Source: Clostridiales bacterium Firm_14 (lineage in GTDB: Bacteria; Bacillota; Clostridia; Saccharofermentanales; Saccharofermentanaceae). From it: a stretch of DNA of 64,000 nt. The stretch is from positions 96,412 through 160,411 of the forward strand of contig LVAT01000009.1 in assembly GCA_001604135.1 (NCBI GenBank), in the 5' to 3' direction. Position 1 is the first letter of the stretch; every line of letters starts with the position of its first letter. The position numbers were made by a program, and so were the translations under genes. Of this stretch, positions 55,096 through 62,011 are shown piece by piece. Below the pieces are notes generated by a model, which was not told the origin of the DNA, searched no databases, and was given only the letters and a program-made list of their open reading frames with translations.

Positions 55096-55382
55096 TCAAT
55101 TTGTTATGCCTTAATTGTATCAGCAAAAATCGAGTTGAATGTAAAACTAAATTAGAGTCTGGATATGTTTGAATTAAGATAGAGCATACCAGGGGTGTTT
55201 CTGAGCGAAATTCTGATGTAAAATCTGACTAATCAGCTGGATATTCTCTTGATTTGGCCATGGCAAGCCAGCGTAAAATGAAAAACTAAATTATTGTTTG
55301 AGGCGAAATTTACCCTTACAAATCCACCGAAAACATTAAATTCCTTTGAACGATACACAGATGGTACACAATCTATGCTGGC
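55096..55382. other. AT-rich spacer downstream of the HEPN gene
   Basis: No gene or convincing terminator seen. A short palindrome TGACA-TAGT-TGTCA at about 55085-55098 overlaps the upstream edge of the truncated frame and contains TTGACA on the minus strand, so it may be an old promoter. Confidence 0.35.
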
Positions 55383-56828
55383 TTATTTGCTTGACAAAAG
55401 ATCATTTAAATCAGGATACTTATCAACGAATATTTCATGTATCAAAACATGAGACAGGATATCCATTATCTCCTCATCACTATAACCTAACTTTCTAAGA
55501 ACTATTGAGTAATTAAGATGCTCTATCAGCCTTACTGCTCTAATAGTATTGGCGCTCGGTTTGTATTTTCTTTTTGAATGCGCCAAATCATTGCGCCATT
55601 CATTCATTTCGCTACCCAATTTTCTTATCTCGTTCTCATTAAACCACACTTCAGAAATACAAGGCTTTACTGGTTTCCATTTGCCATAGCCGTTATATAC
55701 TTTCCAGATTTTATCTTCTAAAGCAGGTTCAATCACGACATGATCAATTAAATCTTTGACTAGTTTCTTCTTCTTTTTCCCTTTTGAAGTTTCATAAATT
55801 TGCTCAAGAGCTTGCTTAACTTCTTTATGATATTTCTTCTCTTCAATCATATTTGGAAGATACTTACGAACATAAAACTCAAATGCACTAGCAATTTGCA
55901 AACTCAATTGCAAATCGATTTTTCTTCTTCTTTTTAATGAAGGATGAATACTATCTATAGAAATAGTACCACGACCATTCTCATCTTCTATTCCAGAAAG
56001 ATCTTTAGCTACTAAATCAAATAACGCATCAATGTGCGAAAAAAATCCACTCGCCCACCATGTATTCTTTATAACTTCATTGTTTTCAGGTTCTTCTCGA
56101 TAATAATCAAAATAAAATATTTCGAATGAAAACGGGAACATTCTTTTTACATTTTTTCCATCACTATAATCTATGCATTTATACTTTCCATTTACTATCA
56201 TAGATAGACATGTTGTGTTACATCTATTGCATATGAAGGCAAATACCTTATCTACAACTAAATATATCTTTTTCAGAAATTCGTAATCATTTGTTTTTGG
56301 AAATGAAATCGCAATGTCTGTTATTGCTGTCATATAAGATTTCGCAAATCCAGTATTGCCTTCATTTCGCAACCTAAAACAAACATGACACGGTTTACTA
56401 TCAACAGTAATATCAAAAGATTTCAATTCTTTGCGTTCATTTAGAAATGTAACATTGCCCGTTGAATCCTCTTGTACCACAGAAGCAGATGGACAAAAGT
56501 ATTGCAATTCATCAAAAGAAATAACAGCTTGATTACAAATTGCATCATTCTCGAAATTTTTAACTACATAATCAATTCTGATTCTTTTAGGATACTTATC
56601 AGACCAATCATCAGTGATTTCAGTAGAAGCTACAAATAAATAATTAACTCGGTCAAAACCAGTCCCCAAAACTTCTCTTATACCACTGATTTCAGGAACT
56701 TTTTCGAAAGCATAAATATATAGTAATCCGTCCTTAAATTCATATTCATAACGGCAATTAATCGTTTTCCTTTTTCCAACTTGACGTTTAATGACTATAT
56801 AACCAGAATGATTAAGTTCTTCTAACAT
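55383..56828 (-). CDS. ApeA-like HEPN-domain protein, putative abortive-infection effector
   Basis: A 481-residue soluble protein, much richer in A+T than the flanking genes. The C-terminal 170 residues end with a HEPN ribonuclease motif R-x4-H, RNDLAH (R412, H417), inside EMNEWRNDLAHSKRKY. The helices after it (RAVRLIEHLNYSIVLRKLGYSDEEI) closely recall ApeA-like HEPN domains. The N-terminal 300 residues are mixed alpha/beta with a possible metal-binding C-x2-C (FICNRCNTTC). ApeA-type proteins act in phage defence by RNA cleavage. It is divergent from the dynamin genes. Family by recall; function inferred. Confidence 0.75.
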   Translation of the reverse strand: MLEELNHSGYIVIKRQVGKRKTINCRYEYEFKDGLLYIYAFEKVPEISGIREVLGTGFDRVNYLFVASTEITDDWSDKYPKRIRIDYVVKNFENDAICNQAVISFDELQYFCPSASVVQEDSTGNVTFLNERKELKSFDITVDSKPCHVCFRLRNEGNTGFAKSYMTAITDIAISFPKTNDYEFLKKIYLVVDKVFAFICNRCNTTCLSMIVNGKYKCIDYSDGKNVKRMFPFSFEIFYFDYYREEPENNEVIKNTWWASGFFSHIDALFDLVAKDLSGIEDENGRGTISIDSIHPSLKRRRKIDLQLSLQIASAFEFYVRKYLPNMIEEKKYHKEVKQALEQIYETSKGKKKKKLVKDLIDHVVIEPALEDKIWKVYNGYGKWKPVKPCISEVWFNENEIRKLGSEMNEWRNDLAHSKRKYKPSANTIRAVRLIEHLNYSIVLRKLGYSDEEIMDILSHVLIHEIFVDKYPDLNDLLSSK

Positions 56829-57030
56829 AGAATCCCCTTATATTTCAAAAACCATAATCAACATTCCAAACAATCCGCTGAACTTCATATAATTATCTTA
56901 CTCAAAGCCCTGCTTGAATAATGTCATTATATCATTCTATCTCCCCTACCCCTCTCCCCCTTAAATGTTATAATTACCCTATCAAATCTCTTTGTTTATT
57001 TGATTATGTAGTCCTTGAGGGGTGTACGGC

Positions 57031-59163
57031 ATGCCACAGACTGATCTTACCAAAGCATTATCGGAATGCTATGAGGCAGCGAAGAGCGGGTATGAGCTCG
57101 CGGCGGATGAGCGTGCCGTGCTGGATAAGATCCTGGAGTCTGCTGAGGACAATATAAGGGAGACTGCTATTGAATATAAGGCTTCGCCTTGCGAGGTCAT
57201 AGGTCTGGGCGAGGCTCTTGAGGGGCAGCTTGTTGACATACAGCAGTCCGTGGACTCCCTGCGCATTTCATTTACAGAAGACTTAAACGCGCTGAAAGAG
57301 GACCTGGAGAAGTTCTCGGTCACGCTTTTCGGGCGCACCATGGCGGGCAAATCGACGCTGATGGAGGTCCTGACTGAGGGCGACGGTTCTGCGATCGGTA
57401 TGGGCGCGCAGCGCACGACCAGAGATATCAGACGTTACGAGTGGAATGGTCTGGCAGTTACGGACGTGCCCGGAATTGGCGCGTTTGAGGGCGAGGAGGA
57501 TACCAGACTGGCCTTTGATGCCGCAAAGACCGCTGACCTCATTGTATTCCTGCTGACGGACGATGCACCGCAGGCAGTTGAGGCTGACTGTTTCAGGCAG
57601 GTCAAGGACCTGGGCAAGCCCGTGATAATCATAATGAACGTTAAGGTGTCGGTAGATTCCGGCAAGAGCATGAAGCTCGTTGAGCGCGACATGAACCGTG
57701 CCTTTGATGAGGAGCGCATAGAGGAGATCAGGAAGCAGTTCTGCAAGTTTGGTGATGCTTTCGGGCAGGATTGGAACAATGTTCCATTCGTCGCAACGCA
57801 CCTGAAGGCTGCTTATGAGGCCGTCAAATGCGAGAAGGCGCTGGACGTGGAGACACAAAACAAAGCAGCATTTTGGCGTGAAGTAAGCCGCATAGACATC
57901 CTGAAGGAGCTCCTTTGCGAGCAGGTACTGGTCAGAGGCAAATACATCAGAGTCAAGACTTTCGCGGACATCATCGCAAATCCCATGAGTGAGGCTCTCT
58001 CAGAGCTCGATCTGCAGAGCCGCATGAACGAGTCGCAGGGCAAGATCGTCTCGGACAAGAAGCGCGCGCTGGAGAAGCGCAAGTCAGTCTTCGTTAAGGA
58101 CGGCAGGAAGCGCATCGAGTCCTTCATGATGCGCCTCAAGACCGAACTTAGAACCGACATCGCGGTATTCGCGGAAGACCACTATAACGACAAGCTCGCG
58201 GACATCGCCTGGGGCGAGATAATCGAGAGCAAGAATATCGAAGGCAGATGCAAGGAGCTCTTGGACGACATGGAGTCCGAAGTTGACGGCATCATCGCTG
58301 AGACCATCCGTGAGATGGAGAGCGAGCTCCGTTATGTCTCCATAGATTCCGTCCAGAGGACCTTCCTCACCCCTGCCCTGATCGACGCCAAGAGGATCGT
58401 CGGCTGGTCGAGCCTCCTTCTGGGTGGCGGCGGTACGGTCGCGGCTGCAATCCTTACGTTATCAGGCGTGGAGATGGCTGCAGGTCCTGTAGGCTGGGTA
58501 GCAGCAGGAATAGGCCTTGCAGGCGGCATCGCGCTCCTCTTCTTGGAGTCCAGCGGCGACAAGCTCGCAAAGGCACGTGCGAGGCTCGAGAAGGAGCTCA
58601 CGGAATCCGTCAATGCCACATGCGACAGCATCTGGACGCAGCTCGAGAAGAATCTCGACAGGCTCATTAAGGGCAAGATCGACCTGGTCATAGATGAGCT
58701 CACGAAGATCGAGAACGTTATCGAAGCCCTTGCCACAACGCAGAACGACCTGGCCGACTCGCTAAGAGTAGAGCTGAGATCGCTTAACATGACCTTCACC
58801 GCCAAGATCGCATCTGCGGTATTCGGCGACGATCAAGCAACCACATACATGTCCAACATCGACACCGCTGCACGCATACCGGGTGTATGCACTCTGCTCT
58901 CAGAGAAGTCGACGAACGCGACTCCAAAGGAATTCACACAGCAGCTCTCCGACCTCATCGCTGAGGATGTCACGACAGTCACAACGACTGAAGACAAGCC
59001 CAGATACGTGTCAGACATCTTGGGCGGCATCGTGGCGCAGGAGAACATAGAGTGCGACAATGAATCCAATACGGTCCTCATCAGGACGGATAAAGAAGAC
59101 ATCAGGTTACTTAACAGGCTGAGGCTCCTAGAGCAGTTCTTGCCTTACAGAATAGGAGGATAG
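57031..59163 (+). CDS. Dynamin-like GTPase, LeoBC-like
   Basis: A 710-residue large GTPase. Walker A is GRTMAGKST (about residues 101-109), switch threonines lie in QRTTRDI, and G3 is DVPGIG. The expected NKxD (G4) is replaced by NVKVS. The middle is helical, and residues about 450-500 form a Gly/Ala-rich hydrophobic hairpin that could insert in membranes, as in bacterial dynamins. I use the ATG at 57031 (GAGGGG eight bases upstream); GTG at 57022 is an alternative. It is two bases from the next dynamin gene. The pair resembles the Eleos (LeoA/LeoBC) anti-phage system. GC content is host-like. Confidence 0.82.
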   Translation: MPQTDLTKALSECYEAAKSGYELAADERAVLDKILESAEDNIRETAIEYKASPCEVIGLGEALEGQLVDIQQSVDSLRISFTEDLNALKEDLEKFSVTLFGRTMAGKSTLMEVLTEGDGSAIGMGAQRTTRDIRRYEWNGLAVTDVPGIGAFEGEEDTRLAFDAAKTADLIVFLLTDDAPQAVEADCFRQVKDLGKPVIIIMNVKVSVDSGKSMKLVERDMNRAFDEERIEEIRKQFCKFGDAFGQDWNNVPFVATHLKAAYEAVKCEKALDVETQNKAAFWREVSRIDILKELLCEQVLVRGKYIRVKTFADIIANPMSEALSELDLQSRMNESQGKIVSDKKRALEKRKSVFVKDGRKRIESFMMRLKTELRTDIAVFAEDHYNDKLADIAWGEIIESKNIEGRCKELLDDMESEVDGIIAETIREMESELRYVSIDSVQRTFLTPALIDAKRIVGWSSLLLGGGGTVAAAILTLSGVEMAAGPVGWVAAGIGLAGGIALLFLESSGDKLAKARARLEKELTESVNATCDSIWTQLEKNLDRLIKGKIDLVIDELTKIENVIEALATTQNDLADSLRVELRSLNMTFTAKIASAVFGDDQATTYMSNIDTAARIPGVCTLLSEKSTNATPKEFTQQLSDLIAEDVTTVTTTEDKPRYVSDILGGIVAQENIECDNESNTVLIRTDKEDIRLLNRLRLLEQFLPYRIGG

Positions 59164-59165
59164 TT

Positions 59166-60884
59166 ATGTTCCAGATAGCTGAGTTGTCCCGCTCCAAAGA
59201 AGCACTGAAGGAGAAAGCTCTCCGCGCGCTTTCAGACGCAGGCATAGATCAGAAGGAAGCATCTGATAAGTCCGATAAGGTCAAGATCGTTTTTGCCGGT
59301 CAGTATTCTGCGGGCAAGTCCTCAATAATCAAGATGCTCACGGGCAACGACACTATCGCCACGGGCGCGAAAATCACGACCCAGGAGACCCACACATACG
59401 AGTGGAACGGCCTTGAGATCGTTGACACTCCAGGCGTTCATACGTCCCTTCGCCCTGACCATGACGAGATATCCTATAAGGCTATTGCGGCTGCTGACAT
59501 ACTTGTTTTCGTGATCACGAATGAACTGTTCGATTCATACATGGCTGACCATTTCAGGCGCCTTGCGATCGATAAGGACAAGGCCGGCGAGATGATCCTC
59601 GTCGTCAATAAGATGGAGCGCGCCGCCAAGGGCAACACCGAAGAGCAGCAGAACATTATAAGAGAAGATCTGCGCACGGTATTGGCTCCCTACACTCCTG
59701 AACAGCTCCACCTCTCATTCTTGGATGCCCAGTCCTATCTGGACAGCCTGGAAGAGCGTGAAGGCGATCCAGAGCTTGCTGACGAGCTCCTTGCGAGATC
59801 CGGATATGCGCAGTTCATCGACACACTTAACGCTTACGTCGCAGAGAAGACTCTCACATCGAAACTCACTACAGACCTCTATGTATTGGATAACGAATTA
59901 GATAAGGCGATATCAGACCTCACACCGGGTTCTGAGGACGCTGATATCGATGCTTTGGAAGAGAACTTAAAGCAGCAGCGCCACATGCTGATCGACGCAA
60001 GAACCCGCATGCAGCGAGAAGTCACTGACATCTTCGCTGATTCCGCTGCAAAGATCAGAGAATACGGCCTCGATGCAGCAGCGCTAGTCGATTCGGGCAT
60101 CCCCATGGAAGAACTCGAAGAAAAGATCTCTCAGTACGGCAAGACCGCTGAAGAGCTCATCAATAAGACCAGGACTGACGCTGACGACCACGTTCATTCA
60201 TGCTTCCTTGAGCTCGGTCAGAACTTTACCGATATGGAAGCTACGGAGTTTACACAGAACCTCAAGATCAGGCTCGTCGACAAATACGACAACCTTCCTG
60301 ACGCGGTAAAGAAAGTATTCGTCACCGCGACAGACTTGGAGAAGAAAGGCGACATCTTAGTAGGCACTCTCGTTAAGTCCGGCATTCCTGAGATGCTTTC
60401 GCTTGCTGATTCTTCCTACAAGGCGATCAGGCTCACTGACAACACACAGAACTTCCTGCGTACATCACTTCATTCCATGAACACCGGCACCAAGCTCATA
60501 AGCAAAGCCGGCAAGGCAGGAACCGTCGCATCGAAGGTAGCCAACAGGTCATCTTCGATCTTCGGCGTTGTTGGCGTCGGATTGGAATTAGCTCTCCAGT
60601 TCAAGGAAGACTACGACGAGCAGCTTAAGCTCGAAGCCATGAAGAACAACCGCCAGAACATAAGGTCCGAATTCAACACCGCTGCGACGTCACTCGAAGA
60701 CTACGCTGCCGAATACGTTAAGCAGAGCGTCGTCTCCCCTATGGAGCAGTCCATAAAATCCGTCGAAGACAACATCGCCGAACTAAGGACCACCAGAGCC
60801 GACAGATCTGAACAGTGCCAGAAGCTCGAGAAAATCCAGAAGGAAGTCCAGTCACTGATCGCAAGAATCCACGACATTACGTGA
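59166..60884 (+). CDS. Dynamin-like GTPase, LeoA-like
   Basis: A 572-residue large GTPase. Walker A is AGQYSAGKSS (K51), G2 lies in TTQETHT, G3 is DTPGVH and G4 is VNKMERA. A helical bundle follows, with a moderately hydrophobic segment near 455-480 (IFGVVGVGLELAL). Its length is very close to that of LeoA (about 570 residues, from memory). AGGAGG precedes the ATG and the gap to the upstream dynamin gene is two bases, so both are made together and probably form a heteromeric membrane-remodelling machine. Confidence 0.83.
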   Translation: MFQIAELSRSKEALKEKALRALSDAGIDQKEASDKSDKVKIVFAGQYSAGKSSIIKMLTGNDTIATGAKITTQETHTYEWNGLEIVDTPGVHTSLRPDHDEISYKAIAAADILVFVITNELFDSYMADHFRRLAIDKDKAGEMILVVNKMERAAKGNTEEQQNIIREDLRTVLAPYTPEQLHLSFLDAQSYLDSLEEREGDPELADELLARSGYAQFIDTLNAYVAEKTLTSKLTTDLYVLDNELDKAISDLTPGSEDADIDALEENLKQQRHMLIDARTRMQREVTDIFADSAAKIREYGLDAAALVDSGIPMEELEEKISQYGKTAEELINKTRTDADDHVHSCFLELGQNFTDMEATEFTQNLKIRLVDKYDNLPDAVKKVFVTATDLEKKGDILVGTLVKSGIPEMLSLADSSYKAIRLTDNTQNFLRTSLHSMNTGTKLISKAGKAGTVASKVANRSSSIFGVVGVGLELALQFKEDYDEQLKLEAMKNNRQNIRSEFNTAATSLEDYAAEYVKQSVVSPMEQSIKSVEDNIAELRTTRADRSEQCQKLEKIQKEVQSLIARIHDIT

Positions 60885-60914
60885 TCAGCATAGAAGCGCT
60901 TAAAGGAGTACCAA

Positions 60915-61490
60915 ATGTCAGACACTAAACTGATCCTTGTATGCAAAGATAAACCGATGTTAGATGACGTAGTTAAGATCCTGGTCGCTTCCGGCAACAT
61001 TGCCGAAGACGAGATCGAAGCCTGGGAAGAAAAGACCTGGGACGTCAAACGCAAGACCGGTCCCATCCACACCCGGATGCTCTTCGTCGGCGACATCAAG
61101 GACACCACGTCCTTGGGCTGCTTCATCGACATCAAATACGAGCGCTGGGGCATCTGCTACGGCCTCAATTCGCGCTATGCTTTGATCACGACTGACACGA
61201 TGTACATCAAGGACAACTCGCGCTACAAAGCGTTCCTGGACAGCTACGAAGATGCAGTTGGAAAGATCTTCGAAGCTGCGCCCGAAGACGATGCTGCAAC
61301 CAAATTCACAAAGACATTCGGAACAGTCGGCCTCGCAGTAGCTACCGGCGGCGCCAGCCTCGCTGCACAAAAGCTCATAGATGACAACAAGGTACAGCTC
61401 GAAAAGACCAACAAGCTCTGCCTCTACGGTGCGTGGCACTTTGCGGAGAATCAGTTGGGGGAGTTTGTGGGGAGTAAAACAGAATTATAA
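60915..61490 (+). CDS. Accessory protein of the dynamin operon, unknown family
   Basis: A 191-residue protein, 30 bases after the second dynamin gene and before the operon terminator, with AAAGGAG upstream of the ATG. The N-terminal 120 residues look like a beta-rich sensor-type domain (ILVCKDKPMLDDVVKIL, WGICYGLNSRYALITTDTMYIKD). A Gly/Ala-rich hydrophobic stretch (GLAVATGGASLAA) lies near residue 150. No recognised motif. Position implies a role with the dynamins. Confidence 0.65.
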   Translation: MSDTKLILVCKDKPMLDDVVKILVASGNIAEDEIEAWEEKTWDVKRKTGPIHTRMLFVGDIKDTTSLGCFIDIKYERWGICYGLNSRYALITTDTMYIKDNSRYKAFLDSYEDAVGKIFEAAPEDDAATKFTKTFGTVGLAVATGGASLAAQKLIDDNKVQLEKTNKLCLYGAWHFAENQLGEFVGSKTEL

Positions 61491-61503
61491 ACTCAAGCAA
61501 TAG

Positions 61504-61531
61504 AAAAGGTCGTCAGATGACGACCTTTTGG
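61504..61531. terminator. Terminator of the dynamin operon
   Basis: AAAAGGTCGTCA (61504-61515) pairs perfectly with TGACGACCTTTT (61518-61529) and ends in T's; on the minus strand it also ends in T's, so it can work in both directions. Confidence 0.9.
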
Positions 61532-61568
61532 GCTAATTGTTTGCATAGTTTTACTCTTAAACTCTCGT

Positions 61569-61955
61569 TTATTCATCATAATCTTGGATAGTTTTATCGT
61601 CATAATTCTTTTTAAAACCGTCATTCTCATCGTGCATTTTATTGTGAATAACACTTGTTAAGTTTATTCTTGCAAGCGATTCAATAACACTAGTTTTATT
61701 AGAATCTGTATCTTGAGAAAACAATTCTTCATAATCGTTAACGCTTAGTTGCAAATCCTCAAAAGCTGCCATAATCCCATCTAACAAATAGCTTTGAATG
61801 TAATTGCCTATATAACTCATCCATTCTAAGCAATCTGAGTTAACTACACTAATTCCATGTCTGGTAGTATTTTACGTCATGCGAGCACCAGCACTAAATT
61901 GCACGTTATTCTTAGCAAACCAAGGGAAAAGAGATTTAACATATTTGAAGACACT
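61569..61955 (-). pseudogene. C-terminal remnant of a second HSP90-like ATPase gene
   Basis: The visible small frame (61569-61820, 83 codons from an ATG) is only the tail. Extended upstream in the same frame to 61955 it reads through one TAA (61872-61874). The read-through product aligns with the C-terminal part of the adjacent HSP90-like protein: SLFPWF...FSAGARM against TLFPIG...LTAGARM, NTTRHGIS against NITRHNIS, and IGNYIQSYLLDGI against GFNIQYGLFQGL. A tandem duplicate has decayed, or a gene was disrupted. The ATG-started tail lacks a good ribosome binding site. Confidence 0.75.
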
Positions 61956-62011
61956 TTAATCCCATCTTAGAAATAGGAATATGCCTCCAAATCTAATGCC
62001 TTTGAGATGCG

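Noticed and set aside
61569..61820. Stand-alone 83-residue gene
   Set aside because: Upstream in-frame sequence with one stop aligns to the neighbouring HSP90-like protein, so it is better read as a pseudogene tail.
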